DNA from: Streptomyces huasconensis
GTDB lineage: Bacteria; Actinomycetota; Actinomycetes; Streptomycetales; Streptomycetaceae
Assembly (NCBI GenBank): GCA_004010275.1
Contig: RBWT01000022.1
Location: 1 to 60,726 of the forward strand
DNA: 60,726 bases
Direction: 5' to 3'
Shown in pieces: positions 24,856-37,289 of the stretch. Under the pieces are notes generated by a model. The model made no database searches and was not told the origin of the DNA. It saw nothing but the letters and a program-made list of their open reading frames with translations. Made by a program: the position numbers and the translations under genes. The first letter of the stretch is position 1, and the number at the start of each line of letters is the position of its first letter.

Positions 24856-25896
24856 CTACGGCACGACCTGCTTCTCCTCGGCGAAGTGGCAGGCCGAGTC
24901 GTGCGCCGCGGGGCCTTCCGCGTACCGGAACTCGGCGGGCACCGCGAGCGCGGGCACCTCCAGGGCGCACCGCTCCCGCGCCTTCCAGCAGCGGGTGCGG
25001 AAGCGGCACCCCGAGGGCGGGTTCGCGGGTGAGGGCACGTCGCCGCTGAGGATGATCCGCTCCCGGTGCTCGCGCGCCTCGGGGTCGGGGACCGGCACGG
25101 CGGAGAGCAGCGCCTGTGTGTAGGGGTGCGTGGGGTGTTCGTAGATCTCGGCGTCCGTGCCGGTCTCGACGATCCGGCCGAGGTACATCACCCCGACCCG
25201 GTCGGAGATGTGCCGCACGATCGACAGGTCGTGGGCGATGAAGACGTAGCTGAGGTCGAACTGGCTCTGGAGCTGGTCCAGGAGGTTGATGACCTGGGCC
25301 TGCACGGAGACGTCGAGCGCGGAGACCGGCTCGTCGGCGACGATGACCTCGGGTCTGAGCGCGAGGCCGCGGGCGATGCCGATGCGCTGGCGCTGGCCGC
25401 CGGAGAACTGGTGCGGGTAGCGGTTGATGTACTCGGGGTTGAGCCCCACCACGTCCAGGAGTTCCTGGACCTTCTGGCGGCGCGAGCCCTTGGGGGCCAC
25501 CTCGGGGTGGATCTCGTAGGGCTCCCCGATGATGTCGCCGACGGTCATGCGCGGGTTCAGCGAGGTGTAGGGGTCCTGGAACACCATCTGGATGTTGCGG
25601 CGGACCGCCTTCAGGGCCCGGCCCGAGAGCCGCGTGATGTCCTCGCCCTTGTAACGGATCTCACCGGCCGTCGGCCGCTCCAGGTTGACCAGCATCTTGG
25701 CGACCGTCGACTTGCCGCAGCCCGACTCCCCCACGATGCCGAGCGTCTCGCCCTGGTAGAGGTCGAAGTCGACGCCGTCCACGGCCTTGACGGCGCCGAC
25801 CTGCTTGCGGACGACGACGCCCTGGGTCAGCGGGTAGTGCTTGACCAGGCCGCGCACCTGGAGGATGGGTTCGCGCCCGGGCTCACCGTGAGGCAT
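24856..25896 (-). CDS. Operon A: oligopeptide ABC transporter ATP-binding protein, DppF/OppF type
   Basis: 346 residues. Walker [11 protein letters not shown]-loop [13 protein letters not shown], signature [17 protein letters not shown], Walker [13 protein letters not shown] and switch His (FIAHDL) are intact. The C-terminal oligopeptide-transporter extension contains [16 protein letters not shown], the Cys-rich motif that binds an iron-sulphur cluster in related Dpp/Opp ATPases. Last gene of operon A; its start overlaps the preceding ATPase by 14 bases. Nearly identical over the core to the operon C counterpart at 38003-39187. Confidence 0.93.
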   Translation of the reverse strand: MPHGEPGREPILQVRGLVKHYPLTQGVVVRKQVGAVKAVDGVDFDLYQGETLGIVGESGCGKSTVAKMLVNLERPTAGEIRYKGEDITRLSGRALKAVRRNIQMVFQDPYTSLNPRMTVGDIIGEPYEIHPEVAPKGSRRQKVQELLDVVGLNPEYINRYPHQFSGGQRQRIGIARGLALRPEVIVADEPVSALDVSVQAQVINLLDQLQSQFDLSYVFIAHDLSIVRHISDRVGVMYLGRIVETGTDAEIYEHPTHPYTQALLSAVPVPDPEAREHRERIILSGDVPSPANPPSGCRFRTRCWKARERCALEVPALAVPAEFRYAEGPAAHDSACHFAEEKQVVP

Positions 25897-26916
25897 CGAG
25901 CGTCTCCTTCCAGAAGTGGCAGGCGCTCCTGCGTTCCGCGACGAGGCCCTCGTACGTCACACGCGCGAGCGGCGGTTCCTCGGTGACGCAGACGTCCTGG
26001 GCCATGGGGCAGCGGGGGTGGAAGGCGCAGCCGGGCGGGATGCGGGTGAGGTTCGGCGGCAGGCCCTTGATCGCGTAGAGGTCCTGGCCCTTCTGGTCCA
26101 GGCGCGGGATGGACGCGAGCAGGCCTCGGGTGTACGGGTGTGCGGGCGCCCGGTAGATCTCGTGGACGGGGGCCCGCTCGACGATGCGGCCCGCGTACAT
26201 GACGGCGATGGTGTCGGCGACGTCGGCGACGACCCCGAGGTCGTGGGTGATGAGGATCAGGCCCATGTGCAGCTCGCGCTGGAGTTCCGCCAGGAGGTCC
26301 ATGACCTGTGCCTGGACGGTGACGTCGAGGGCGGTGGTCGGCTCGTCGGCGATGATGAGCGACGGTTCCAGGGCCATCGCCATGGCGATCATGATGCGCT
26401 GGCGCATGCCGCCGCTGAACTGGTGGGGGTACTGGCCGACGCGCTCGCGGGCGGCGGGATGCGCACCCGGTCCATCAGTTCGATGGCCTTGGCCCTGGCG
26501 TCCTTCTTGGACATGCCCCGGTGGACGACGTACATCTCGGCGAGCTGGTCGCCGACGCTCAGCACCGGGTTCAGGGACGACAGCGCGTCCTGGAAGATCA
26601 TCGCCATGCCGGCGCCGCGGACCTTGCGCCGCTCGTCCTCCTTGAGCTTCAGCAGGTCGCGGCCCTGGAAGAGGACCTCGCCCGCGGTGATCTTCCCGGG
26701 CGGTGTGTCGAGGATGCCCATGACGGCCTGGGCGGTCACGGACTTGCCCGAGCCGGACTCGCCGAGCACGGCCAGGGTCTCGCCCGCGCGGACGGCGTAG
26801 TCGACGCCGTTGACGGCCTTGGCGACGCCGTCGCGGGTCCGGAACTCGACGTGCAGGTCGCGTACTTCGAGGAGCGTGGTCGGCGCTGTGGTCAACGCCT
26901 CGGAAGCGGTTGCCAT
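25883..26916 (-). CDS. Operon A: oligopeptide ABC transporter ATP-binding protein, DppD/OppD type, frameshifted
   Basis: About 344 residues. Walker [14 protein letters not shown]-loop [12 protein letters not shown], signature [14 protein letters not shown], Walker [13 protein letters not shown] and switch ITHDLG are visible, with the C-terminal segment [15 protein letters not shown] carrying the Cys cluster. One base (a G in ATCCCG/GCCGCC) is missing near 26455, between helix RIP and the expected AARERV. ATG 26916, five bases after the upstream permease stop. Pairs with the DppF-type ATPase as the two unequal nucleotide-binding subunits. Confidence 0.92.
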
Positions 26917-26921
26917 GGCGC

Positions 26922-27890
26922 CTACCTCAGCTTCGGGTCGAGGGCGTCGCGTACCGCGTCGCCGAGCATGATGAACGCGAGCACGGTGACGGCCAGCGCG
27001 CCGGCCGGCCAGAGCAGCATGTGCGGGGCGTTGCGGATGTAGAGGGAGGCGGCCGAGATGTCGATGCCCCAGCTCACCGTCGGCGGCTTCAGTCCGACGC
27101 CGAGGTAGGAGAGCGTGGCTTCGAGCGCGATGAACGTACCGAGGGCGATGGTCGCGACGACGATGACGGGGGCGACGGCGTTCGGCGCGATGTGGCGCAG
27201 GAGCAGCCGGGAGTGGGAGGCGCCGAGCGCCCGCGCCGCCTGGACGTAGTCGTTCTGCTTGGCGGTGATGACCGAGCCGCGCGCGATGCGGGAGATCTGC
27301 GGCCAGCCGAGCAGCACCATGAAGCCGACCACGGGCCAGACGGTGGAGCTGGTCACCACGGACAGCAGGACGAGGCCGCCGAGGACGACGGGGATGGCGA
27401 AGAAGACGTCGGTGATCCGGGAGAGGATCGCGTCCCCCGCCCCGCCGAAGAACCCGGCGAGGCCGCCGAGGACGCTGCCGAGGAGGGCGACGCCGAGGGT
27501 GGCGCAGACGCCGACGGTGACGGAGACCCGGGTGCCGTAGACGACGCGGGTGTAGACGTCGCAGCCCTGTTCGTTGAAGCCGAAGGGGTGGCCGGGGGCG
27601 GAACCTTTCTGCGCGCGGGCGAGGTCGCAGTCCAGCGGGTTGCCGGTGGCGATGAGCGAGGGCCACAGGGAGATGACGACGAGGAAGACGATGATCAGGC
27701 CCGAGACGATGAAGACGGGGTTGCGCCGCAGGTCGCGCCAGGCGTCGGACCAGAGGCTGCGGGCGGGGCCGGTGCCGTCGGGGCCGGTGGGCGTCCTCTC
27801 CAGGGAGGTCGCCTCGCTCGCGGCGAGATCCATGGCGCCGCCCGCGCCGGTCGCCGCGATCGCGCGCTCCGGCTGGTGGGGTTCAGGCAT
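26922..27890 (-). CDS. Operon A: oligopeptide ABC transporter permease, DppC/OppC type
   Basis: 322 residues with six predicted membrane helices, the first at [23 protein letters not shown] and an extended periplasmic loop after it. The EAA loop [23 protein letters not shown] binds the ATPase. Typical OppC N-terminal polar extension (about 45 residues). ATG 27890 overlaps the previous permease by eight bases. Confidence 0.93.
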   Translation of the reverse strand: MPEPHQPERAIAATGAGGAMDLAASEATSLERTPTGPDGTGPARSLWSDAWRDLRRNPVFIVSGLIIVFLVVISLWPSLIATGNPLDCDLARAQKGSAPGHPFGFNEQGCDVYTRVVYGTRVSVTVGVCATLGVALLGSVLGGLAGFFGGAGDAILSRITDVFFAIPVVLGGLVLLSVVTSSTVWPVVGFMVLLGWPQISRIARGSVITAKQNDYVQAARALGASHSRLLLRHIAPNAVAPVIVVATIALGTFIALEATLSYLGVGLKPPTVSWGIDISAASLYIRNAPHMLLWPAGALAVTVLAFIMLGDAVRDALDPKLR

Positions 27891-28806
27891 AGCGAATCCT
27901 CGGGTCGAGTACGGCGTACAGGAGGTCGACGATGAGGTTGGCCAGCAGGAAGACCAGGACGAGTACGGTCACGAAGCCGACGACGGTCTGGGTGCTCTGG
28001 CGCAGGATGCCCTGGTAGAGCTGGAAGCCGACGCCGTGGATGTTGAAGATCCGCTCGGTGACGATCGCGCCGCCCATCAGCGCGCCCACGTCCGTGCCGA
28101 TGAAGGTGACGACGGGGATGAGGGAGTTGCGCAGCAGGTGCCGGGTGATGACGCGGCGCCGGGGCAGCCCCTTGGCGACGGCGGTGCGGACGTAGTCGGC
28201 GCGCCGGTTCTCCGCGATGGAGGTGCGGGTGAGGCGGGTGACGTACGCGAGGGAGACCGAGGCGAGGACGAGTCCGGGGATCAGCAGTTCGTCGAGGGGT
28301 GCCTCGGCGGACACGGAGGGTCTGATGACGCCCCACCGGACGCCGAGCAGCAGCTGGAGCACGAGTCCGGTGACGAACGTCGGGACGGAGATCACCACGA
28401 GGGTGAGCAGCAGTACGCCGGTGTCGATGGGCCGTCCGCGCCGCAGTCCGGTGAGGACGCCGAGCGAGATGCCGATGACGATCTCGAAGACGACGGCGAC
28501 GAGGGTCAGCCGGATGGTGACGGGGAAGGCGGCCGCCATCAGCTCGGTGACCTTCTGGCCGTTGAAGGCGGTGCCGAAGTCGCCGACGAAGACGTTGCCC
28601 ATGTAGGTCAGGTATTGCTGCCCCACCGGCTTGTCGAGGCCGAACTCCTGCTTGAGCCGGGTGGCCGTGGCGGGGTCGCATCTGCGGTCGCCGCACAGGC
28701 CCGCGACGGGGTCGCCCATCACGTGCACCATCAGGAAGATCAGCAGGGTGGCGCCGAAGAAGACCGGGATCATCTGCAGCAGACGCCGGATCACATAACG
28801 TCCCAT
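27883..28806 (-). CDS. Operon A: oligopeptide ABC transporter permease, DppB/OppB type
   Basis: 307 residues beginning MGRYVIRRLLQMIPVFFGA, the usual DppB start with a first helix right after the basic N-terminus. EAA motif YVRTAVAKGLPRRRVITRH. Six helices. A Cys-bearing loop (GLCGDRRCDPAT) between helices 1 and 2 resembles the loop with CGKVC in the operon B permease. It is separated from the binding-protein gene by a 70-base gap with a hairpin. Confidence 0.93.
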   Translation of the reverse strand: MGRYVIRRLLQMIPVFFGATLLIFLMVHVMGDPVAGLCGDRRCDPATATRLKQEFGLDKPVGQQYLTYMGNVFVGDFGTAFNGQKVTELMAAAFPVTIRLTLVAVVFEIVIGISLGVLTGLRRGRPIDTGVLLLTLVVISVPTFVTGLVLQLLLGVRWGVIRPSVSAEAPLDELLIPGLVLASVSLAYVTRLTRTSIAENRRADYVRTAVAKGLPRRRVITRHLLRNSLIPVVTFIGTDVGALMGGAIVTERIFNIHGVGFQLYQGILRQSTQTVVGFVTVLVLVFLLANLIVDLLYAVLDPRIRYA

Positions 28807-28829
28807 GAGCGGCTCCGGGGTCGGGGGGC

Positions 28830-28859
28830 GCGGCCCGGCACGAGGTGCGAGGGGGCCGC
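28830..28859 (-). terminator. Operon A: attenuator hairpin after the binding-protein gene
   Basis: GCGGCCC (28830-28836) pairs with GGGCCGC (28853-28859); the loop holds a second stem GCAC/GTGC. It lies between the binding-protein stop and the permease start. A role in partial termination or 3' protection of the upstream message is inferred. Confidence 0.55.
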
Positions 28860-28876
28860 TCCCGGCGTCTCAGCGG

Positions 28877-30506
28877 TCAGTCGACCTTGATCTGCTCGTA
28901 CACCGGCACGCTGAACTGGTTCAGCGCGACGTCGGAGATCCGCTCCGAGTGGCCCGCGCTGCCGTTCTGGTACCAGAGCGGGATGGCCGGCATCTTCTCG
29001 GCGAGGATCTTCTCGGCGTCCTGGAACCTGGTGACGGCCTTGGCGTCGTCCGTCTCGGCGTTGGCCTCGTTGACGAGCCTGTCGAACTTCTCGTCGGAGA
29101 ACTTGCCGTCGTTGGACGAGGCGTCCGTGAAGTAGTTCGGCTCCAGGAAGTTCTGGATCAGCGGGTAGTCCATCTGCCAGCCCGCGCGCCAGGGCCCGTC
29201 GAGCTGCTGCTGGGACGCCTGGCTGCGGAAGTCGGCGAAGGTGCCGACGGGGTTGCCGACGCAGGCCTTGTCCTTCCCCAGCGCCTTGTTGATGGAGTTG
29301 CAGACGGCGTCGACCCACTCCTTGTGCGAGCCGGTGTCCGCGTTGTACGTGATCCTCAGCCGGCCGCCGGGGATGCCGCCGCCCTCCTCGACCAGTTGCT
29401 TGGCCCGCGCGGCGTCGTACGCGCAGGCGTCGCCGCAGAGCCCCGCCTTGTAGCCGCCGTCCTTGCCGAGCACCGGGGAGGTCCAGTCGGTGGCGGGGGT
29501 GCGCGTCTTCTGGAAGATCGTCTCGGTGATCTGTTCACGGTTGATCGCCATGGACAGTCCCCGGCGGACCTTCTCGCGGCCCGGCTTGCTCCACTCGCTG
29601 TCGTAGAAGGGGAAGGCGAGGGTCTGGATGATGCCCGCGGGGGTGTTGATGTACCGGTCGCCGAGGTCGCTCCCGGCGTTCCTGAGCTGCGCGGCGGGCA
29701 CGTCGTCGACGAGGTCGAGGTTGCCTGCCATCAGGTTGGTGTAGGCGGTGTTGTTGTCGGTGTAGACCTGCATGTCCACCCCGCCGTTGCGCGCCTTGTC
29801 CTCGCCGGGGTACGCGTCCCACCGGCGCAGGGACATCTGCGAGCCCTTGGTGTACGAGTCGACGGCGTACGGGCCGTTGCCCACGGGCTTGGACAGCCAG
29901 GCGTCGTGGTCGTCGAAGAACGCCTTGGGCAGCGGAGCGAAGGTGGGGTAGCCGAGGGTGTCGGGCCAGGTGGAGAACTTCTGGCTGAGCTTGACGGTGA
30001 AGGTGGTGTCGTCGACGACCTTCAGCCCGGAGAGGGTCTTGGCGGTGGGCTCGCCCTTCTCCGGGTGGACCTTGTCGTATCCGTCGATGTAGCCGAAGAA
30101 GTACGCGTTCTTCTGGTTGTTCTCCAGGTGCGCGCCGTAGTTCCAGGCGTCCACGAAGGACCTGGCGGTGATCTTCTCGCCGTTGCTGAACGTCCACCCC
30201 TTCTTGATCTTGACGGTGAAGTTCTGCGCGTCCTTCGTCTCGATCGACTCGGCGACCATGTCCTTGGCCTCGCCGGTCTTCGGGTCGTACCGCTTGAGAC
30301 CCCGGAAGATCATGGCGAGGATCTTGCCGCCCTGGACCTCGTTGGTGTTCGCGGGTTCGAGCGGGTTCTGCGGGTCGCCCCAGGAGGAGGTCACGATCCC
30401 GTCCGCGCCGCCGACGCCGCCGCTCCCCCCCGCCGCCGCAGGCCGTCGCCACGAGGGCGACGGTCACCGCGCATGCGGCCCACCTGGCGTGCGTGGCTCC
30501 ACGCAT
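28877..30506 (-). CDS. Operon A: oligopeptide-binding lipoprotein (SBP family 5), frameshifted
   Basis: About 542 residues. The signal peptide MRGATHARWAACAVTVALVATAC ends in a lipobox with Cys 23 and the mature part opens with glycine residues. An extra G in a seven-base run (30425-30431) shifts the frame just after the lipobox. The SBP_bac_5 fold is evident: ALPKAFFDDH-like region, GNGPYAVDSY, VRRGLSMAINREQI, GWQMDYPLIQNFLEPNYF and MPAIPLWYQNG. ATG 30506 follows GGAGAT. First gene of operon A; close to the operon C binding protein (shared GLKVVD, FAPLPKAF, GNGPY, MPAIPLWY words). Confidence 0.92.
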
Positions 30507-30912
30507 GGAGATCTCCTGTTCCGGATGCCGGACTGTCACCTGATCGAACCGGTCACGTATCGCCCAATATCACCGTGAGCGGAATGAACCGCACATTTAC
30601 TCCACCCGTACGAGGTCGGCCCGCCCCGGCCGGGTCCATCCGGATGTACGCATTCCGAGACGCTGGCGCCCGTATATCGGACTCATTGCCGCGCATGACA
30701 CGAATGGCAGCCTTTTGTCCATCACGCATGATTACACGTACGCAATGCCTCGGTATGGATTGAGCAAAGACACGGTCAAGGAACCCAAGAGCACTTCAAG
30801 GCGGACCAACATTCATTGACCGCGCGGGAAACGCCTTGCGAAAGTCGCGCCTAGCCCGTAGGTGCCTGATTGTCCTGCGGAATCCTGATGACCCCTCCGG
30901 GCCTGGAGCGCC
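30507..30912. other. Divergent intergenic region between operons A and B
   Basis: 406 bases, less GC-rich than the flanking genes, holding the start regions of both operons. A promoter candidate for operon B is listed separately; TTGACC also occurs at 30816-30821. For operon A, I see no clear -10/-35 pair. No ORF. Confidence 0.5.
30836..30864 (+). promoter_or_regulatory. Operon B promoter candidate
   Basis: TTGCGA (30836-30841) and TAGGTG (30859-30864) separated by 17 bases, about 48 bases upstream of the first ATG. Weak-to-moderate match to the HrdB consensus. Confidence 0.35.
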
Positions 30913-31938
30913 ATGACCTCGCCAACTCCCGCCGCTGCCGCCACGCTTGACGTGACGGACAAAACCGACGGCACCCCCTCCGCGCCCATGAAGCAGGGCA
31001 GCGAGGGCCGTTCGCCGGGGCGGCTTGCCTGGACTCGGTTCAAGAGGGACAAGACGGGCGTCATCGCCGCTTGCGTGGTCATCTTCTTCTTCGTCATCGC
31101 CCTGTGCGCACCGCTCATCGCGAAGCTGTACGGGAAGGACCCGTACACGACGTACGGTCAGGAAAGGCCTGGCCTGCTCAACGAGTTCAGCCTTCCCATC
31201 AAGCCGAACGGCGGCATCGACGGCGAGTTCTGGTTCGGCGTCGAGCCCGGCCTCGGGCGGGACGTCTTCACGTACCTGCTCTACGGCATCCGCAACTCCC
31301 TGATGATCGCCACCGCGACGACCCTGCTGGTCACCTTCTTCGGCATCGTCATCGGCGTGACGGCCGGTTATCTCGGCGGCAAGACCGACTACTTCATCGG
31401 CCGGGTCATCGACATCCTGCTGGCCTTCCCCTCCACGCTCTTCTTCATCGCCTTCTGGCCGGTGATGATCTCCATCCTGGTGGCACCGGACGAGAACACC
31501 CCGGTCTGGCTGACGGTCACCAGCCTCATCGCGGTGATGACGGCGTTCGGCTGGGCCTCCATCGCGCGCCTGCTGCGCGGTGAGGTACTCGCTCTGCGTG
31601 AACGCGAGTTCGTGGAGGCGGCGAAGGTGACCGGTGCCTCGCCGGCCCGGATCATCTTCAAGGAACTGCTCCCCAACCTGTGGACGCCGATCCTCATTCA
31701 GTCGACGCTCGCGCTGCCCGCGTTCGTCACCGCGGAGGCCGGACTCGCATTCCTCGGCGTCGGGCTGAGCGAACCCACCCCGGACTGGGGCGTGATGATC
31801 CAGAACGGCTCGAAGTACTACCAGGACGACATCACCTTCATGCTCTTCCCGGGCCTGGCCATGGTGATCTTCGTGGTCGCCTTCAACCTCCTGGGCGACT
31901 CCGTACGCGACGCGCTGGACCCCAAGACCAAGCGCTGA
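30913..31938 (+). CDS. bldKA: Operon B: oligopeptide ABC transporter permease, BldKA-like (OppC type)
   Basis: 341 residues. Polar N-terminus, then RFKRDKTGVIAACVVIFFFVIALCAPLI as the first helix and a long outer loop (NEFSLPIKPNGGIDGEFWFG, GLGRDVFTYLLYGIRNSL). EAA motif FVEAAKVTGASPARIIFKELLPN. Six helices in total. The gene order permease, binding protein, permease, ATPase, ATPase is that of bldKA-bldKE, the oligopeptide importer needed for aerial mycelium in S. coelicolor; this order, together with location near typA, is the basis for the symbol. Orthology is not proven here. Confidence 0.85.
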   Translation: MTSPTPAAAATLDVTDKTDGTPSAPMKQGSEGRSPGRLAWTRFKRDKTGVIAACVVIFFFVIALCAPLIAKLYGKDPYTTYGQERPGLLNEFSLPIKPNGGIDGEFWFGVEPGLGRDVFTYLLYGIRNSLMIATATTLLVTFFGIVIGVTAGYLGGKTDYFIGRVIDILLAFPSTLFFIAFWPVMISILVAPDENTPVWLTVTSLIAVMTAFGWASIARLLRGEVLALREREFVEAAKVTGASPARIIFKELLPNLWTPILIQSTLALPAFVTAEAGLAFLGVGLSEPTPDWGVMIQNGSKYYQDDITFMLFPGLAMVIFVVAFNLLGDSVRDALDPKTKR

Positions 31939-32018
31939 CACTCCCCAACTCCGGCCAGGGCGACGGGGCCCACCACCGGATTCATTCGCTCTTTCCAACA
32001 AACTCAGGGCAGGAAGCC

Positions 32019-33797
32019 ATGTCCCTCTCTCGCAGAAACTTCGTCATCGCCACGTCTGTCGCGGCCGGTGGCTCCATGCTTTTGTCCGCGTGCAGCAGCG
32101 GCGGCGGGGGAGGCGAGGGCAAGGGCCCCGCCGGCGCCAAGGAGTACACGGGCGCCTCGGTCACCGTCGGCACCGCCGCGGACTCCAAGGGCCCGGCCCC
32201 CGAGGTCAAGGGTGCCCGCAAGGGCGGCACGATCTACGGCGTCTCGCCCGACGACCTCTCGCACCTCGACCCGCAGCGCATCTACTACGCGCTCAACTCC
32301 ACCGGCGCGATGCTCTTCGCACGCTGCCTCACGGGCTACAAGACCGCCGAGGACGGGAGCCAGAAGCTCGTCGGCGACCTCGCCACGGACGCCGGCACGA
32401 TGTCCGACGGCGGCAAGACCTGGACCTTCACGCTGAAGGACGGTCTGAAGTGGGAGGACGGCAGCGAGCTGACCGTCGAGGACGTGCGCCACGGCTTCGA
32501 GCGCGGCTGGGCCAAGTTCGTCACCGAGGGTGCCACGTACGCGCAGATAGCCCTGACCGGCAAGGACGACTGGCGCAAGGAGTACGAGGGCCCCTACGGC
32601 GGCAAGCACCTCGACGCCATCAAGATCGACAAGGCCAAGAAGACCATCACGTTCCACCTGGCCCAGCCCCGCTCCGACTTCAACTTCACGGTGGCGATGC
32701 ACTCCTACGCCGCCACGCCCGTGAAGATGGACACCAAGGAGAAGTACGACAAGAAGCCGGTCTCCTGCGGCCCGTACCGGCTCAAGCACCGCGCCGTCGA
32801 CAAGTCGATGACCTGGGTGCGCAACAAGCACTGGGACGCGAGCACCGACCCGCTCCGCAACGCCTACCCGGACGTCCACGAGTTCGAGTTCGGTACCGAG
32901 GGCCTGGACCTGGCGGACCGCCTCATCGCGGACCAGGGCAAGGACCAGCAGACGATCACGATCTACAACAACGTGCCCGCCGAGCGCATGCAGAAGGTCC
33001 TCACGGACCCGGACCTGAAGAAGCGCAGCTTCAACGGCCTGCTCACCGGCATCTACTACTACGCCATCAACTGCAAGCGCGTGACCGACGTCAACGTGCG
33101 CAAGGCGCTCATCCACGCCTGGCCGCTGGAGCAGATCCGCAAGATCTACGGCGGTCAGAACTCCGGTGACTACGCCACCACGATCCTCAGCCCCGACATC
33201 CAGGGCCGCGAGAAGTTCGACCTCTACGGCAAGCTCAAGAAGCCCCAGGGCGACCCCGAGGCCGCGAAGAAGCTGCTGAAGAAGGCCGACAAGCTCGGCA
33301 TGAAGATCGTCTACGCCTTCCCGCAGAGCCCCACGTACGACAAGACCAAGGTCGTCATCGAGGCCGCGCTCAAGAAGGCGGGCTTCGACCCGGTCATCAA
33401 GCCGATCGACTCGACGAGCTACTACGACCAGGCCCAGCAGACCGACAACAACTTCGACGTGATGTGGTTCGGCTGGTCCCCGGACTGGCCGACCGGCTAC
33501 ACGCTGCTCCAGCCGCTGTTCGACGGCACCACCATCGCCAACGGCTCCAACAACGTCTCCCAGCTGGACGTCGACTGGGTCACCGAAGCGATCAAGGAGA
33601 ACGTCAAACTGTCCGACCCGAAGGCCGCCAACAAGGCCTGGGCCGAGCTGGACAAGAAGATCATGCAGGAGCAGGCGCCGATCATCCCCGAGATGTACCA
33701 GCGCCGCTTCTACCTGCACGGGTCCAAGGTCGGCGGCGCGCAGTTCGACCCGCAGTTCTCCGCGACCCTGATCACCAAGGTGTACGTCAAGGCCTGA
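32019..33797 (+). CDS. bldKB: Operon B: oligopeptide-binding lipoprotein, BldKB-like
   Basis: 592 residues. The N-terminus [18 protein letters not shown] has a twin-arginine motif (SRRNFV) and ends in lipobox LLSAC, then a Ser/Gly linker, so it is a lipoprotein likely exported by Tat. The SBP_bac_5 domain shows [61 protein letters not shown] and [11 protein letters not shown]. It differs clearly from the operon A and C binding proteins. ATG 32019 follows GGAAG. In S. coelicolor BldKB imports an extracellular peptide signal. Confidence 0.88.
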   Translation: MSLSRRNFVIATSVAAGGSMLLSACSSGGGGGEGKGPAGAKEYTGASVTVGTAADSKGPAPEVKGARKGGTIYGVSPDDLSHLDPQRIYYALNSTGAMLFARCLTGYKTAEDGSQKLVGDLATDAGTMSDGGKTWTFTLKDGLKWEDGSELTVEDVRHGFERGWAKFVTEGATYAQIALTGKDDWRKEYEGPYGGKHLDAIKIDKAKKTITFHLAQPRSDFNFTVAMHSYAATPVKMDTKEKYDKKPVSCGPYRLKHRAVDKSMTWVRNKHWDASTDPLRNAYPDVHEFEFGTEGLDLADRLIADQGKDQQTITIYNNVPAERMQKVLTDPDLKKRSFNGLLTGIYYYAINCKRVTDVNVRKALIHAWPLEQIRKIYGGQNSGDYATTILSPDIQGREKFDLYGKLKKPQGDPEAAKKLLKKADKLGMKIVYAFPQSPTYDKTKVVIEAALKKAGFDPVIKPIDSTSYYDQAQQTDNNFDVMWFGWSPDWPTGYTLLQPLFDGTTIANGSNNVSQLDVDWVTEAIKENVKLSDPKAANKAWAELDKKIMQEQAPIIPEMYQRRFYLHGSKVGGAQFDPQFSATLITKVYVKA

Positions 33798-33811
33798 CGC
33801 CCGGCCTCAGT

Positions 33812-33840
33812 GGCGGGGCGGCCCATCCGGCCGCCCGCCC
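33812..33840 (+). terminator. Operon B: attenuator hairpin after the binding-protein gene
   Basis: GGGCGGCC (33816-33823) pairs perfectly with GGCCGCCC (33829-33836) around CATCC, extended by two more pairs past a two-base mismatch. Sits in the 80-base gap between binding protein and permease, like the hairpins in operons A and C. Confidence 0.6.
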
Positions 33841-33877
33841 CCGCTCCCCCGTCGGCATCCGTCAGGAAACTTCCGCC

Positions 33878-34858
33878 ATGTTCCGCTTCCTCCTTCGCCG
33901 CATCGCCGGCGGCGCGGTGATCCTGCTGATCATCAGCGCCATCGTCTTCGTCCTCTTCTACGCCGCCCCGCGCGATCCCGCGCGTCTGGCCTGCGGCAAG
34001 GTCTGTACGCCCGAAACCCTGGCGCTGGTGAAGCAGAACCTGGGGATCGCCGACCCCCTGCCGGTTCAGTACTGGCACTGGTTCGAGGGTCTGTTCGTGG
34101 GCCGTGACTACGCGACGTTCGGGAACTGCCCCGCGCCGTGTCTCGGCTACTCGTTCCGCAACAGCGAGCCGGTCCTCGGCACCATCCTGGACCGCTTCCC
34201 GACCACCGTGTCGCTCTCCCTGGGCAGCGCGGTCGTCTTCGTCATCTTCGGAGTGGGCTCCGGCATGCTGGCCGCGGTGAAGCAGGGCAAGGCCCTCGAC
34301 AAGATCGCCTCGTCTGCCTCCCTCATCGGTTCCTCGCTGCAGATCTACATCGTCGGCGTCTTCGCCATCTACCTCTTCACCGACCAGCTCGGCTGGCTGG
34401 ACAGGCCCTCGTACACGCCCTTCACCGAGAATCCCGGTGCGTGGTTCTCCGGTCTCCTGCTGCCGTGGCTCGTCCTGTCGGTGATCTTCACCGCGAACTA
34501 CACGCGAATGACACGCTCGCAGCTGGTCGAGACGCTCAGCGAGGACTACGTCCGCACCGCGCGGGCCAAGGGCCTCGCGGCCCGCACCGTCTTCTTCCGG
34601 TTCGCCTGGCGCGGCGCCATGGGCCCGATCGTGACCATCTTCGGCCTCGACCTCGGCGTGCTCTTCGGCGGCGCCATCATCACCGAGAAGACCTTCAACC
34701 TGCACGGCATCGGCGAGCTGTCGGTCAAGGCCGTCAGCACCAGCGACCTGCCCATGCTGCTCGGCGTCGTCCTCGTGGCCGCCACCGCGATCCTCGTCTT
34801 CAACGTCATCGTCGACGCGGTCTACGCCCTCATCGACCCGCGCGTGCGCCTCGCCTAG
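33878..34858 (+). CDS. bldKC: Operon B: oligopeptide ABC transporter permease, BldKC-like (OppB type)
   Basis: 326 residues starting [24 protein letters not shown], the OppB-type first helix. EAA-like loop [23 protein letters not shown]. The outer loop between helices 1 and 2 has two Cys pairs (CGKVC and CPAPC), possibly disulphides. Six helices. ATG 33878 has AGGAAA upstream. Followed after 12 bases by the first ATPase. Confidence 0.9.
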   Translation: MFRFLLRRIAGGAVILLIISAIVFVLFYAAPRDPARLACGKVCTPETLALVKQNLGIADPLPVQYWHWFEGLFVGRDYATFGNCPAPCLGYSFRNSEPVLGTILDRFPTTVSLSLGSAVVFVIFGVGSGMLAAVKQGKALDKIASSASLIGSSLQIYIVGVFAIYLFTDQLGWLDRPSYTPFTENPGAWFSGLLLPWLVLSVIFTANYTRMTRSQLVETLSEDYVRTARAKGLAARTVFFRFAWRGAMGPIVTIFGLDLGVLFGGAIITEKTFNLHGIGELSVKAVSTSDLPMLLGVVLVAATAILVFNVIVDAVYALIDPRVRLA

Positions 34859-34870
34859 GAGCCGGAACCC

Positions 34871-35976
34871 ATGAGCACCCCCTTCCTCTCCGTACGCGAC
34901 CTGCGCGTCCACTTCTCCACCGAGGACGGCGTGGTCAAGGCCGTGGACGGCCTCGACTTCGACCTGGAGCAGGGCAAGACCCTCGGCATCGTCGGCGAGT
35001 CCGGCTCCGGAAAGTCCGTCACCAACCTCGCCATCCTCGGCCTGCACCACAAGGACAGCACGGCGATCGGCGGCGAGATCCTGCTCGACGGCCAGGAGCT
35101 TCTCACCGCCACCGAGCGGGAGCTGGAGCGGCTGCGCGGCAACAAGATGGCGATGATCTTCCAGGACGCCCTCGCCTCGCTGTCGCCGTACCACACCATC
35201 GGCCGGCAGATCGGCGAGACGTACCGCAAGCACACCGGGGCCTCCAAGAAGGAGGCGCGGGCACGGTCGATCGAGATGCTGACGAAGGTCGGCATCCCGC
35301 AGCCGGACCTGCGCGTGGACGACTACCCGCACCAGTTCTCCGGCGGCATGCGCCAGCGCGCGATGATCGCGATGTCGCTGGTCTGCAACCCGACGCTGCT
35401 GATCGCCGACGAGCCCACCACCGCCCTCGACGTGACGGTCCAGGCGCAGATCATGGACCTCCTCAAGGACCTCCAGCAGGAGTTCGGCACGTCGATCATC
35501 TTCATCACCCATGACCTCGGCGTGATCGCGGACATCGCGACGACGTCCTCGTGATGTACGGCGGCCGGTGCGTGGAGCGCGGCACGAAGAAGGAGGTGCT
35601 GCGCTCGCCGCAGCACCCCTACACCTGGGGTCTGCTGGGCTCCATGCCGTCGCTGGACGGCCCGGTGGACGTGCCGCTGTCGCCCATCCCCGGCTCCCCT
35701 CCGAGCCTCCTGAACCCGCCCTCCGGCTGCCGCTTCCACCCGCGGTGCACGTTCACCGAGCAGGTCGGGGGCGGGCGCTGCTCGAGCGAGCAGCCGCTCC
35801 TCGAACTGACCGGGGGCCGGGGCGCCGCCTGCCACCTCACTTCCGACCAGCGGTCGCGGTTCTTCGCGGACATCGCCGGCTCGGCGGGTTCCACGGGCTC
35901 GGCGGGCTCGGCGGGTTCCGCAGGTTCCACGGGCGATGCCGGGCGCGGCGCGCACAACGCCGACCGACGCGACTGA
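34871..35976 (+). CDS. bldKD: Operon B: oligopeptide ABC transporter ATP-binding protein, BldKD-like (OppD type), frameshifted
   Basis: About 368 residues. Walker [13 protein letters not shown]-loop [14 protein letters not shown], signature [14 protein letters not shown], Walker [13 protein letters not shown], switch ITHDLG. One G is missing near 35539 (ATCGCGACGAC, expected ATCGCGGACGAC); the rest ([14 protein letters not shown], then [11 protein letters not shown]) continues in the next frame to TGA 35974-35976. The last ~40 residues include a Gly/Ser/Ala repeat tail ([18 protein letters not shown]) before [13 protein letters not shown] that is unusual for this family. Confidence 0.9.
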
Positions 35977-36002
35977 CGTACAAGAGACGGGACTTCACGA
36001 CG

Positions 36003-37043
<1,041 letters not shown>

Positions 37044-37289
37044 CCCGCGCCCAGCGGTCGGACCGGGGCCCCGCCCACCCCTCCCGGGCCGGGCCCCGAC
37101 TCCCGGAACCGGCCCGCCCCTCCCCCTTGACCCGAGCGGGGCGCGGCCGTTCGGGGCAGACGGCGACCTCTTCGGCGGCCGCGCGTCCGCGCGCTCCGGT
37201 GGCGACGCCGACGGCCACACCGGCGATCCCTGGGGCATCCGCTTCCGGCGGCCGCTCCGTGGCGGCGCATGCCGTGGCAGGCATCTCCC

